Assembly: GCA_020747065.1 (NCBI GenBank)
Contig: JAGMVK010000013.1
Location: 496,001 to 560,000, forward strand
DNA: 64,000 nucleotides
DNA from: Cadophora sp. MPI-SDFR-AT-0126
Lineage: Eukaryota > Ascomycota > Leotiomycetes > Helotiales > Ploettnerulaceae
Direction: 5' to 3'
A program made the translations under genes and the position numbers. Positions 23,985 to 36,600 of the stretch are shown here, in pieces (position 1 is the first letter of the stretch; each line of letters begins with the position of its first letter). The notes under the pieces were generated by a model. It made no database searches. It saw only the letters and a program-made list of their open reading frames with translations, and had not been told where the DNA came from.

Positions 23985-24245
23985 AGCAGGAGGAGGAGAG
24001 CAGAAGAAGAAGAAGGAGGGAGAGAGGAGAAGAGAGGAGAGGAGAGGAGAGGAGAGGCGATGAGAGGAGGAGGAGAAGGAGAGGAGAGGAGAGGCGAGGA
24101 GAGGAGAGGAGAGGAGCGGGAGAGAGGAGAGGATAGGGAGGGAGGAGAGGAGAGGAGGGAGAGGAGAGGAGATGAGAGGAGAGGAGAGGAGAGGAGAGGA
24201 GGAGGAGGAGGAGGGAGAGGAGAGGAGAGGAGAGGAGAGGAGATC
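23985..24245 (+). repeat. Purine-rich (GGAGA)n microsatellite
   Basis: About 260 bases are almost pure purine on the plus strand, built from irregular GAGGA/GGAGA units with rare interruptions (gcgatgag, gagcggg). It creates long spurious reading frames on both strands (Glu/Arg-rich plus, Ser/Leu/Pro-rich minus), which should not be annotated as genes. Confidence 0.9.
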
Positions 24246-24788
24246 AGATGGTATGAGATGGCTTTGGAGGTAACGATGGTTTTGCAGTGGTTCTGATGGT
24301 GGTCGGTTGGAGGGAGGATGTAAGGGTCTATGAGTGGCAGGATATAAGGATCTGGACATCAAAGGAGATAGAGAGAATGAGATGAAATGCGGGAATGAGA
24401 CGAGAGCAAGAATGGGATGACAAAATCTCATGGTCCCAGTACTGACTCGGGGAGGTTTCTTATAGTTAAATTGTGGTTTATATGGGATGGATACTTGAGA
24501 GGAAGATGAGAATGAGAGCAAATCATGAGGGAAAAGCAAGAACGAAAATCATGAGTAAAGCTCAATCGTGAAGACTGCTCGCATGCGCGAAATGCGCAAA
24601 GTGACTGCTCGCAGATCGGATATTATCCACACAAAGATAGCATCTGCCTACGACATTTGCAGGCTATGAAAACCACTCAATTCCAAGTTTTATTCGATAA
24701 ACTCCCTCTCGTCTGGAAAGACATACGTAGGTGATAGACAACAAAACTCACCAAACGACGTCAAGCACCATATGTGTGCTTCCAAAAC

Positions 24789-24844
24789 ACCGCCGACATC
24801 GAACCGACTGCCCTCCCTTCTAACCAACTAAGCCACCTCCTCGC
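24789..24844 (-). other. tRNA-like relic with A and B boxes
   Basis: On the minus strand TGGCTTAGTTGG matches the Pol III A box (D-arm) and, 18 bases on, GGTTCGATGTC resembles the B box. GTCGG/TCGGC around TTCGATG can form a T-stem with wobble pairs. The spacing is about 14 bases too short for an anticodon arm and no matching acceptor stem is seen. It is probably a decayed tRNA gene or tRNA-derived element, not a functional tRNA. Confidence 0.35.
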
Positions 24845-27513
24845 CTCTTTAATCAACCTGGCTCATGCCCCAGGGCTGTTCTCTCCAGGTCACAGGTACC
24901 TGCGGCATTACGATAACACTGCATGAAAACCGTTGTGTAGGGATGGGATCCCTAAGGTCCCGTCTTGTCAGGTCCAGCGTTGTATCCACAAACGGCCCGA
25001 AAGAAGCTCCAGAGGAACGGAACGAAACGGGGCCAGCGAACCGAAACAAGCGAATGGATGGTGCAGAAGAGGGTGGATGTGCGATACAGTGCCCTTATGC
25101 ACCCCAGATTTTCTGATAGGTGTGCCAAGGTTCGGGGATTGGGTTGGACGTCGTGGTTGTTGAAATTTGTTGTTGACGCTTGAGTGTGTTGACTATGGCG
25201 GGGAATGGGATTGTTTGAAGGACGCTTTGGGAGGTGCATTTGAGGCGATAGCTGGTTGAATTGATGGATGCGTATGATATTGGTAGGGAGTAGTACTCAG
25301 AGATTGAATGGGGATTATGTCGCTTTCTGTTTGATGTTGTGTACGGTTGTATGTGGCTGCATTTGTTCTTGACTTTCGCTTCGCTTCCTTGGCCCTGTAA
25401 CCTTGTTTACTTGCGTAGACTCACAAATTGGAAACTGGAACTTTTATCTTTGATGAGTGTTAAGATACTGTAACTCTCTGAGAATAGCGTGCACTTTTGT
25501 ACGCTATCTGTGACAGAGACTTGGAGATGTTGTCAGTCGAAGTGTTGACGTAGCGCCTGGAAATACCTTGTCATTCTCGACCTCGAGAAGAGCATGCACG
25601 ATCTGACCAGTGCGGATGACGCGAAGGACTTTTCTGGCTGTGAGAGCTCGTCATGGATTTTGGAATTCCCCATGATGTACCGTGTCTTTGGGATACTGCG
25701 GGAGTTACCTACATGTCCTCCCACTATCTAGACACAGTGAATTCTTGATTCGGGATGCGAAGATCAGAATCCGCCAGGCAAGGTATTTGACGACAACAAA
25801 TTCTAAGAAATTTGATGCCATAGTCAAAAAAGTTGCTTACATCCAAAGCAGGCAGTGACTAATGCCGGTACATGGCTTTGTTGATATGTAACTGCATTGC
25901 AGCTTCGCCACCAGGGATCGTTCATCTGAAAACTGTCAGATCATGATCCGTAATCATTGGTGAGGCAGGATGAGAACTAGATTCAAAAGCATTTTTGTCC
26001 TTGCTGTGAATTCCAGCCCAGTTCATGCTCAAAGATCGTATGGAGTGCTCGTGGAGATTGTCAATAGCCTTCGATACAGAGTCCGTCAAAAACAACTGGG
26101 AAAATGCTCAAAGGAGCAATCTATGACTATCTTCGACAGTCTGGATTTTCCAAAGTTTGCAAACCCCGGGCTGTAGAAGCACATGCAAATGTGTTAGAAC
26201 TCATCTATTTCCACAGTAAATAGGGGCCAAGCGATGTCCATCAAGTGAAATCGTTTGACGCTGGGAGGCGTGTGATGATCATTTCCACCCTGACGCCGCC
26301 AATAAATCATCTATCCGATGAGAGCCGTGGTCATGCCACAACTCCTTTGAGCCGACATTTGGTAGTGTGATATGTCTCTTCTAGACTTTCGATTTCTTGA
26401 TCTCAAGCCTCAATACTGAGATGTGCGTGTCATGGTAAATAACAGTGCGATGCATTCAAGGACGTGTGCTCAAAGTTGGTGGCTTGGAAGTACCGGAGAG
26501 GATAACGCACACCCACCGATTTGTTCCGCTTTGCGGCATGCACGTCAACTTGGCAAGAGTTTCCGTTTAAAAAAGCTCCAAGATGGATTGAACAGAAATT
26601 ATGACAAGGCTGGAGGCGGCTGGAAGTGGTGGTGCCCAAGGCTGGTAAAGAAGTTACTCCTCACTTGGCGAGACTTGGAGATGAACTTGGCCGCTAGCAA
26701 TAATGAGGGCAAATCTTACCGAAGCGACAAATCAGTAACATCCAGACATCGAAAGCTAGGTTTGGCTCGTGGTGCTTGTGTAACTTGTATTTCTTCATCT
26801 CAAAGTGCATATCTGGACTTCAAAACCAACATGCAGTTCTTGAGTACAGTAAACGATTATGGGTATCAAAGCGTCCATTAGTCATGGAGGCAGACTCCGT
26901 GGAAAGTAATATAAATAGGTGCTGTGGGCGGTATCTTTCCTTCCCGTGCAATTCCAATGAAACGGGGGAGTTTGAAGGCAGGGAGGGAAACATCAGACGC
27001 AGGAGGTGAATGGGAAACAAACATGGCTTGAGCTTATATTTAACGCTATGCATGTCCACGTCGAATCATGCTGCTGCAGCACGAAAATAGGCAGCAGGGA
27101 AAAGATGATGAGACCACAAGCCCTTGGAGCTTCTTGGGCCCCTGGGCACATGAAGTTCCGAACTCCGGAAAGGCTGAGGTGAGGATGCACAAGTTGAGGA
27201 AGGACAATAGGGCAGTCTATAAGCTACAGAGGGAGAAGGGTAGCTACCGATGATCACCACAAGGAAGGAAGAGAAAGTGTAACAGCAAGTGAGCTGCACC
27301 TCTCTATTCCACGTCAACCAGTAAGTGGTGCCGAGTGCTTGTGGGCCATATAAAAATGGTGATGTGGGTGATGTATGGAGCATGCAGGGCAGGTCATGTC
27401 GGCCAATGTGTCATGACAATTGGTTGGCGCTTGACTTGGAGTCGCGGTGTGTGGAAACATGAAAGGGGCGTTCTGAAGGAATGAGTCGTGAGTAAGTGAT
27501 GATTGTTGCACAG

Positions 27514-27535
27514 GTAGCGTAGCGTAGCGTAGCGT
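27514..27535 (+). repeat. Short GTAGC tandem repeat
   Basis: The 5-base unit GTAGC is repeated four times in a row. It is a simple microsatellite with no evident function. Confidence 0.7.
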
Positions 27536-27879
27536 TGAAGAGCCAGCGAGCGAGCGAAGGGTTCGACAATGCCTGCATTGAAGTCAGTCTAAGCCCATCG
27601 CGGTCCATCTAAGCCCAATTGGTACAATATTCAAGCGGTGAGAAAGCGTTCTGCCACTTCTCGCCCTAAATTCCGCTTCCATCTCGCACCAGGCAATAGG
27701 CAAGGCCTCACAGCCAGCAGCGCCATCAGTATCAGTCCACCACCCATCACCCTTACTGTAAGCGTATTCTACAGTACCCTGATCCTGCCGACCTATCCTA
27801 TGCCTCCGGATGAAAAAAGGAGCGCCTCTTCTGATGCTGCTTTACGGAAACTTTCAAACTCGTCTCCTGTCTTGTCTGT

Positions 27880-28760
27880 CTGTTGCTTTACGCTTTACGA
27901 TTTATGCGCTCTGTTTCTCCTGTCAGATCAGATCAGACTGCTTCTAGAAAATTCAACCCCCCGTCTCCGCACTTTCAGAATCCTGTCTCTCCTCACCTCG
28001 CCTCACCTCCCTTGTCTCTTCCCCAGGTCTGGTCTCGTCGAGCCTGGACATAACACGACACTTCACGAATCCCTCAACTTATCATCATCATCCATCCATC
28101 ACATCCATCACATCCATCGCACATCATCCACCACTCCACCACCACTGCACCCCAGTCGGCCTCGTGTTTCTCGTCATCAAGGTATTGTCGTCCTCCTGTT
28201 GTGTCCCCCCCAAGGAAATCCTTCCTCGCCGCCTACCCGCATCGGCATCGAACCGCACTGCTCATTTCGTGGCATTTTTTGACCCTATTTCGGAGCACGG
28301 AATGACCAGGCCCTGCAGGCGAAGGTGCCACACCCAGCCTGCGCAACCCATCAGCTTCCCAGCTCCAAGCCATCGTGCCCGCCCCGTCCAGTAGTTGCAG
28401 CAGGCCAGCGCTCAAGCCCAGGCCGCTCTTTGCGACTCCAGTAGTGAGAGTGCTGCACTTCCACCACTCCCCCTCAACGGTTAGGCCTGTCTGGCGTGTC
28501 TTGTCTTGCCTGCCCAGCGACCTCTCCTCTCTGCTCCCTCCTTGGACGCTGCGCTTGCTCCTCTTCCCCATCATCCACATCCTCCCAACTGCCTTTCTTC
28601 CCCACACCACCCTAATAACCATAACTTCCTCCTCTTTCTCGTCCGCCAACCTCCTCCTCGCCGTCCTCGACCCAGCGATCCGCTCCCCGACAGACCACCC
28701 CCCTCGTCTTCCTGTCAACTGCCCTCTCCGACTACTACTCCACCCACTCTCCTCGATCAT
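27880..28760 (+). promoter_or_regulatory. Pyrimidine-rich leader region of the sugar transporter
   Basis: A long C/T-rich segment with many CATCC/CACC runs precedes the transporter start at 29017. Such tracts are typical of promoters and 5' UTRs of strongly expressed or regulated genes in filamentous fungi. Several upstream ATGs occur, so upstream ORFs are possible if the leader really begins this far out. Confidence 0.35.
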
Positions 28761-29016
28761 CGTCGACCACCTCTCACATCCACGTGAGTCTGCCACTGGA
28801 TTGACTGACTGTGGTGTGCTGGGAAAGCATTGGAACAAGGAAGGAATGATCCTCACGACTACTGGGTACAACTCTGAGAGACCTCCCACCTGCCAATAGG
28901 GATGCCTATTCCCATGCACCAGAATCCGATGATCACAGACCAATCTTCAACCTCATCCCTTGGACGACAGCATCGACCATTATCTGCGCCAACCTGACAA
29001 ACTCATCTCTTCCACC

Positions 29017-30796
29017 ATGGCAATAGCCATGGCCTGGCATAAACCCGATAATGTCGCTGGCTCATCAGCGCCGGCCATTATGGTCGGGCTGTTTGTCGCA
29101 ACTGGGGGACTGCTATTTGGTTACGACACTGGGTGAGTAGGGCGGGAGTGAGGTTCATGAAGCGGATGGAGACTGACGGAGATGTAGCACAATATCTGGA
29201 ATACTGGCGATGAAGGCATTCCGCGAACAGTTCTCGACAGGATATATCGATCCGCACGATGGCAATCCGAATGTATCCCCGGCTCAGTCGTCGATAATAG
29301 TTGCGATACTCAGCGCGGGAACGTTTTGCGGAGCCCTCCTAGCAGCACCTATCGGTGACAAAATCGGTCGTCGTATATCACTGATCGTTGCTGTGATCAT
29401 TTTCTCTTTCGGTGTTCTTCTTCAGACCATAGCAATGGCAATTACTCTGCTTGTTCTGGGAAGGTATGATCAACCTCCTCTAGCGCACTTGCTGCGAGAC
29501 TGACCTGACTTGAACAGATTCTTTGCCGGACTTGGTGTTGGAATCATCTCTGTTTTAGTCCCGTTGTATCAATCTGAGATGGCTCCGAAATGGATCCGAG
29601 GTACTCTGGTTTGTGCGTATCAGCTTGCCATCACTACTGGTCTCTTTCTGGCTGCCGTTGTCAACATATTGACCGAAGGAATGAACCACCGCAACGCCTT
29701 TCGCATTCCACTTGCGATGCAATTCATCTGGGCTGGTATCCTTCTTCTTGGATTGATTCTCTTACCAGAGACGCCGCGATACCTTATTAAGCGGAACTTA
29801 CATGCCGAAGCAGCCTCGTCTCTTAGCCGGCTACGCCGACTTGACATCACGCATCCAGCTCTAATTGAGGAACTTGCTGAGATCCAAGCAAACCATGAAT
29901 ATGAACTGAGCCTTGGTCCTTCCACATACCGAGATGTTTTCTTCGGTTCTCCCCATCTTGGGCGCCGCCTGGTCACCGGTTGTGGTTTACAAATTCTGCA
30001 GCAACTGTCTGGATGTAACTTCATCTTCTATTACGGCACTACCTTCTTCGGCCGCATCAATGTTAAATCACCCTACGTCGTTGCTTTGGTCACCAATGTA
30101 GTCAACGTTGTTTCTACGATTCCTGGAATGTTTCTTGTGGAAACCTTGGGCAGACGTCGACTTCTCATGATTGGTGCTGGTGGCATGGCCATTTGCCAAA
30201 TCATTGTAGCCTCTGTCGGAACAGCCATGCCCGACTCCAACGCGGCAAGCATGGTCCTCATTGTCTTCGTATGTCTGTATCTATTCTTCTTCGCCGCTTC
30301 TTGGGGACCTGTTGCTTGGGTCGTAACGTCTGAGATCTATCCGCTCAAGGTCCGTGCCAAGTCGATGTCGATCTCCACAGCTTCCAATTGGCTGCTCAAC
30401 TTTTCCCTTGGATACGGAACGCCATATCTTGTGAATCCTGGTCAAGGTTATGCAAATCTGCAATCGAAAGTCTTCTTTATCTGGGGAACCTTTTGTGCCT
30501 TCGCAGTCGTGTTCGTTTGGGCAATGGTCTACGAAACAAGCAGGATCAGTCTGGAACAGATTGACGAAATGTATGAGAGAGTCGATCGTGCCTGGAACAG
30601 CAAAGCATTTCAACCAAGTTGGAGCTTCCAGGAAATGCGAGATGAAGGGGTTTCAGCGAGTGGGATCCAACTCACAGAAACCGAAGAACCTCGACGGCGG
30701 ACTGGCACAAGTACCAGTACCGCTGACAGCAGTACAACCATGACAGAGGAAGACAAGATCATCGCCCAATTAGGAGACGTCGATCTAAGTTACTAA
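29017..30796 (+). CDS. MFS monosaccharide transporter
   Basis: This is a 12-helix plasma-membrane sugar/H+ symporter of the major facilitator superfamily (sugar porter family). Three exons: 29017-29132, 29188-29463 and 29518-30796; introns of 55 and 54 nt. The product is 556 aa. The start is the ATG in ccaccATGG. Diagnostic motifs: GGLLFGYDTG in helix 1, GDKIGRR in the loop 2-3 signature, GRFFAGLGVG, LPETPRYLI (the PESPR motif after helix 6), QQLSGCNFIFYY in helix 7, VETLGRRRLL in loop 8-9 and the WG-rich helix 10 segment FFAASWGPVAWV. The last 70 residues are a hydrophilic Ser/Thr-rich tail. It resembles fungal high-affinity glucose or hexose transporters. Substrate choice cannot be read from the sequence. 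Confidence 0.95.
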
Positions 30797-31809
30797 TATC
30801 CTCTATTTGCTTTTTATCTTGCTTCGGTGTAATTCAGCGTGGAGTTTTCCGTCATGGAGTTTATGGGAGGCAACCACACCCTCGGAGTTTTGGGATACAC
30901 CTCTATCAGGGAATTGGGAATAGGGCATCTAGGGGCTCGGCTTGTCCAACATCACTTTCTTCGGCGGTCAAATAGGGTTCCTTGTATATTGGGAATCTTA
31001 CGATTGAACAATCGTCGTCGAGGAAACAAACATATACCATTGGATATTATCATATATTGAACCAGACATTTAGCTGCATGATAGCTAGCTGGGCGACGAG
31101 ACGAGATGGGACGGCGAGATACCTACCCACCGCTGCTAGGACCAAAAAGGTGCAGTGTGAATGACATATACTTGATCTATGTATGCCATCTTTCGTCTGC
31201 TATTTGCGTACTGTAAATGAACTACCTAATACGCGGCTTGATCTCCACCTCTCATATGTATAACAGCTACAAGTTTAACACACCTACAAGAAGACCGCAG
31301 GATGAGAACCTAGGCTTTAGTTGTTTTCTCCAGCTGTGACACAACGTAGTTCGCTTCTGGGCCAGAAGGGTGCGACCAACCTTCGTCCAACCTTCGTCCA
31401 ACCTTCGTCCAACCTTCGACCGAACTCTGAGACAAAAGTCCCTCTCATACTACTGCATAAATCTGCTGGGGCAGGACTCAATCAAGGACTTCTGGCAGAT
31501 ATTAGCATTTGTATTACCTGCATCGATACTCGAGAGATGGGATTCGATAAGTAACCTCAACTCGGACCTGAACTTTACAGGCTCTTTTGGATACTTGCGG
31601 ATGAATAGAAAGAGACGGTTTGCCAATAGTACGTAGGAAATGGTAACAGCTCACCACTGAATCTATGTGCACTGAAGTTCTATGTTGAAATGAACAAGTT
31701 GAATTCTTAGTCATCCAATGCCAAGACATGTCAATCATATCGCATCGTCATGGCTCCACATCCGAACCTACCTACTCTCCATACCAACAGATCAAATACC
31801 AACCACAAA
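30797..31809. other. Intergenic with a small tandem repeat
   Basis: About 1 kb without a supported gene. It holds the transporter 3' flank, an 11-base tandem repeat at 31375-31423 and the promoter of the FAS1 gene. Two in-frame ATGs upstream of 31810 exist, but they would place extra residues in front of a good signal peptide. Confidence 0.4.
31375..31423 (+). repeat. 11-bp tandem repeat, four copies
   Basis: The unit CCAACCTTCGT is repeated about four times, the last copy diverging (ccaaccttcgaccgaac). It is a minisatellite in an intergenic region with no evident function. Confidence 0.8.
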
Positions 31810-32560
31810 ATGCGCCTCAAGACATTCATCTACCCACTGGTCTTCACACCCTTTTCCGTCTCCGCCGCCATCCGAGACCAAAAACCCCTCTCCAACCCAC
31901 AGGCCGGACCCAATCTCGGACCCGCCATGCCCTCCCCCTCCCCACCATCAACCTCTCCTACAGGAGGAAACAGTAACAGCGACAGCGTAATCCTCTCCGA
32001 CGTCCTGGGAAACGACCGCAGTATCAACATCTTCGCGGGCTTCACACGGGACTTCGCAGCCATCTCACAGCGTTTCGAAGACAGCAACACCAACACCACA
32101 ATCCTAGCGCCTATCAACTCTGCCATCATGGCGCTGCCGCGCAAACCGTGGGAAGATCCGAAGGACTATGATGGGCTCGGGGCGGATGCGTATGAGGGTG
32201 AACAGGGGGAGGAGCGTGCGCATAGGAATATGAGGAGGTTTGTAGAGGCGCATGTTGTGCCTGTTAGTCCGTGGAGGGAGGGGGAGAAGGTCAAGACGTT
32301 GGAGGGGAGTGAGGTTTGGTGGGAGGGGAGGGACGGAGGAAAGGTGGTAAGTCTTTATTTTTGCTTGCTTTCCACGCTTTCTGTTTTGAGAGCATGCATG
32401 TGGTGCCGATGGAAGCTGGATGTTTGAGTGCTTGTGGTGATGAAGTGGGCTAATGGTTAATATGCAGATCCAACCGGGGAATATCGAGGTTAGTTCTGTG
32501 GCGAGTAAGGTGTATAATGGCGAAGTTTGGATCTTAAAGGGTGTGAGGAACTATGCGTAG
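31810..32560 (+). CDS. Secreted or vacuolar FAS1 (fasciclin) domain protein
   Basis: This is a 209-aa protein with a single fasciclin-like domain, a fold used in cell adhesion and found in small fungal secretory or vacuolar proteins. Two exons: 31810-32346 and 32468-32560, intron 32347-32467 (GTAAGT...CAG). The signal peptide is about residues 1-19 (MRLKTFIYPLVFTPFSVSA). A Pro/Ser/Asn linker leads to the FAS1 domain at about 55-205: VILSDVLGNDRSINIFAGF opens it, TTILAPINSAIMALP is the H1 box, the RRFVEAHVV strand corresponds to H2, and the terminal exon VYNGEVWILKGV matches the closing strand. An acidic insertion (ADAYEGEQGEERAH) sits in the middle. The start choice rests on the signal peptide; an in-frame ATG at 31750 is less likely. 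Confidence 0.85.
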
Positions 32561-33676
32561 TGGATAGAGGGGAAATATACCAGGTTATGAATATGCATTG
32601 GCGTTGGTTGAAGTTTTGATTCTTGGAATTGGGAGTAATGCTTGACGAATATAAGGGCATCGAGATAACTTAATCATGGAAATGTAATGCCGACATCTAA
32701 GTTGCTTCAGTGAAGCAAAATTGTGGCATAGATTCCGGGATGTGTTTACGTCGGTTGCGTCCGAGAGGGAGACACTGGAGGAAGGACAATTTCTCACGAA
32801 TTTAGGAATGGAAGGTCCATGATGTTATGTGCAAAGAATACACGATCTTCTCATTGTATAAAACTCAATATTTGTGATGTCTCTGGATTGATTTGCCTTT
32901 CGCATCGCTGTGTTAGAGACTCTCAAAGCAAGAACATATTCTAGATATCTACTCCGGAGTATGACACTTCAAAATAATCAAGACTTAAATTATTAAAGGT
33001 ATCGGGACAGCAAACAAATCTAAAGAAAATTTGGCCATTATTGCATCACTCAGTGCGCTTTTTGTACTAGAGTACCAGGAATCGGAACTAAGTGGTGTCT
33101 CCACACTACCGAGAAGAATATTCTTCATGGTTTGGCACAAGACATCTCACATCCTATGGATTCGATCAGCCGAGTGTTCGAATATAGTTCCATATACCTT
33201 AAGAGGTCAATCTGAGACTCAGAATTCCATTTTCTCTGCTTTCATTCCATCTCTCAAGGGTCCTCGATGTGCTGACGAGGCTGGCTATCAGCCTTCTGTT
33301 AGCATACGGAAGTTGCCGCCTTTGGTCAGGGGTGGCAGTTATCGCATCACTTCACTCTGGAAGTGCTCTCTGCCCTCCTCTTTCTTCACTCACCACACTT
33401 CACTCTCCTACGCCCACCACTGAATCAACCGTCTGGCGCATCACAAACTCACTCGAATACTAGTCTCAAGCTTCACTGCGTACAACACTCTATGCCTGAG
33501 CCTTTTGGCACGTATGAGCCCCCTTCTGCTAATCTCTCTTCACTACCACTCGTGAAGCAAGATTCATTTAGACTAACAATCAACAGAGCGCAATAAACCT
33601 ACATATATCTAAGGACTGGTTCAACCATTCCTCTGAAGCTTCTCGCAGATTCTGACGGCAATTTCGGTAACTGATC
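32561..33676. other. Intergenic; SIN3 promoter
   Basis: 1.1 kb with no supported gene. The right part (about 33340-33600) is CT-rich and likely contains the SIN3 promoter and leader. A 130-codon frame at 33031-33423 has no protein-like features. Confidence 0.4.
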
Positions 33677-36600
33677 ATGAATTCCCAACCTCATGGTCCG
33701 CTGCCCGGGGGGTTTGACCGAGAGCGCGACATCGACGAACATAACAGGCAACGTGCAATACAAGAAGAGCATCTGCAACGGGAGCGACTGGATCGCGAGC
33801 GCGAACAAAGCGAAAGACATGATAGAGACAGGCAACATCGAGACCCATATCAACCAGCTCCACCCCACCAGAATAGTGCCGGCTCGATCCCTCTCCACCA
33901 GCCAGTAGCATCTCGTCTGCCAGGCGCAATCCATAGCCCTGGAGGACTTCTTGCAAATCACGGCGGTGCCCCTCCAGCTGGTCCTCTTGGTGCTCCCAGT
34001 GGCCCAGGAAATGCATTCGGTGGACCTCTTCATGGCGAAGCTCGGCCCATTCAGCATAACCCTCAGCAAGCTACCAGTCAACTCCAACAACAGCAAGGAT
34101 TTGGTCCCAATATCATGCACCACAACTCCGTCGGTGGTCCTGCAGGAAATGCTGCATTTGGCGGACCACTACAACAACAGCAGGCCCAGCAACAACAGCA
34201 GCAGCAGCAGGCGGCTCAGCAGCAACAACAGCAAGAAGCCGTTACGCGATTGCAACAAGCGCTGCCATTCGGTGGACCCATCCCACAAGGACATCAAATA
34301 CCCGGAGCTCCTGCGTTGGGACAAGCGGGACAACAGCCGATTTTGAATGTGAGTTTCCGTCTTATAACATTGAACTCCCTTTATTGTCACTTCCCCAGTC
34401 ACCATGCCTTGCCCTCTCCTTAGAATATGTCCACATTACCTGTTTGGCCAGCTGCCACATCTTGAGTACCCGATACATCAACCTCGCTACCTCTTAATGT
34501 CATGTTGGGGCTGTTGGTATCTGGATTGAATGTGCCCCAACTTGTCCTGAAATTGCGGGCTGGCGAGGTTGTCTACGTTTTTCCTACCTCACTCTGTTTA
34601 ATTTTCTATACACGTCTCATTACTGACTAACATGGCTGCACAGGATGCCCTCAGCTACCTCGATCAAGTCAAAGTGCAGTTCGCCGACCAACCCGATGTC
34701 TATAACCGGTTTTTAGACATTATGAAAGACTTCAAGAGTCAAGCGTATGTTACAGATCCCTTTCAAAGTTTCGGCTACGATTTTCCGAGACTTTGTGATG
34801 TTCTCCTTTGCTGACGTTTCATAGAATCGATACACCTGGTGTCATTAATCGTGTCTCGGAGCTTTTCGCTGGTCATCCTATGCTCATACAAGGATTTAAC
34901 ACATTTCTACCTCCTGGTTATCGAATTGAGTGTGGTGCTGGAAACGATCCCAACACGATCAGAGTCACTACACCTATGGGCACAACCGTTCAGTCGATTT
35001 CAGGCGGCCGCGCTCTACCCGACGCAGTTGTGGCTCAAGGTGGTGGTTACTACAACCCTGGACGAACCGGTTGGCAACAACAACAACCTCAGCACAGCAT
35101 CGAAAGCCCAGAAGCGGTCTTCAGCCCTCAAGCGCAAAGTGGAGCTCAGATCTACAATCCGGCTCCTCCACAACACACCTACGAAAACGCTGCGGCCGTT
35201 ACTGCTCACCAGCAGCAGCAGAGAGGTGTCTCTCAGTTGACAAACGCCGTAGCGACCTTAGGGCATCCTCCACGAAACGCGCAGACACCAACACCTGGTG
35301 GTCAACCAGGAATGAACAACGGAGCGCAAGCAGGTTTGGAGAAACGAGGACCCGTTGAATTTAATCACGCTATCAGCTACGTGAACAAGATCAAGGTTTG
35401 TACATTACACATTCACCCTTGCGTTAACCGAGAAAACGCTAATTCCCTCCACAGAATCGCTTCCAAGACCGACCAGAGATCTACAAGCAGTTCCTCGAAA
35501 TTCTCCAAACCTACCAACGAGAGTCAAAACCCATTCAAGACGTTTACGCCCAAGTCACCACCCTTTTCAATACTGCCCCAGACCTTCTCGAAGATTTCAA
35601 GCAATTCCTACCCGAGTCTGCTGCTCAAGCCAAAGCAGCCGCAGCAGCCAAGGCAGCGGAAGAAGCTCAACAAACCCAAACTCCTCAAAGTCACGGTCCA
35701 CGTGGAGAGCAAAAGATGCCACCAATCGGCAACTTCGCTGTACCAGCAAGTACGGGCAAGGAGGGCAGAAAGAGACCTCGCAATAGTGGTGTTGCACCTG
35801 GCTCACAGCCCAATGCCGTCGCAGAGAGCTCGAGAGTTGCACAGGGAAGTGCAGGAAATAAGGTACATGATCATGCGAGCGATGACGAGAGCGCTTGATA
35901 CTTTCAGATTCACCTCGTCCCTCTTGATACCACCACACTCACATGATTGCTCGAACCAAGCTAATTCTAATCGTAGAGAGCAAAATTGACCCATAAATCA
36001 AACGCTCCAGATGCTCCAGCAGTATCTCCAACATTGACGCCAATCATGCCTGAACCCATGCCTCCAACTTCCACTTCAGGTGCCACGGCTGAGGAGCTTG
36101 CCTTCTTCGACCGCGTAAAGAAGTACATTGGAAACAAGTCAGCCATGAACGAGTTCTTGAAACTCTGCAACCTCTTTTCACAGGATCTTATCGACAAGAA
36201 TGTCCTTGTGCACAAGGTTAGCAATTTTATCGGCGGCAACCCAGACTTGATGAACTGGTTCAAAAGCTTCGTCACCTACGACGGCCATGAAGCGGTGATC
36301 ACTAACCATCCGAGAGCACCTCTAAGTCGAGTCGCACTGAGCAATTGCAGAGGGCTGGGCCCCAGCTATCGTCTGCTTCCGAAACGAGTATGTGCTCCCC
36401 TTTCAATTCCTTTTGCTATTGTGGATGGTCGTTTTGTGTTTAGCGAGGTTGCGCGGTTTGCTATTGTGAACGTTATTCTCATGGTATTATTCCTCGCTTC
36501 ATGGCTGGCAACCCTTCCTATTGTTCCTGACCAGTGTCGAGTACCATCATCAACACATCTTCACCTTGATCCCCATTCCGTCGCACTTCATTTCTCTTGC

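Larger units (their letters stand above)
22609..29016. other. 6.4 kb gene-poor region
   Basis: I find no convincing gene in this long stretch. It contains a dispersed-repeat fragment (22900-22940), AT-rich sequence at about 22980-23110, a purine-rich microsatellite (23985-24245), a tRNA-like relic (24789-24844), a short GTAGC tandem (27514-27535) and a long CT-rich leader upstream of the sugar transporter (about 27880-28760). A 152-codon frame at 26423-26881 and a 214-codon frame at 27638-28282 have low-complexity or shadow-like composition and I do not call them. Unannotated lncRNA or 5' UTR exons of the transporter are possible. Confidence 0.4.

Noticed and set aside
23817..24539. 240-codon minus-strand ORF rich in Ser, Leu and Pro
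   Set aside because: It is the translation of the purine-rich microsatellite; the composition is pure low complexity and the opposite strand is open too.
26423..26881. 152-codon plus-strand ORF in the gene-poor region
   Set aside because: No domain, signal or membrane segment, irregular composition, and no splice partners.
28081..28130. CRISPR-like spacing of CATCCATCA repeats
   Set aside because: It is a short simple repeat without unique spacers in a eukaryotic genome.
27638..28282. 214-codon ORF in the CT-rich transporter leader
   Set aside because: It is Ser/Pro/His low-complexity sequence from a pyrimidine tract; the frames overlap in all registers.
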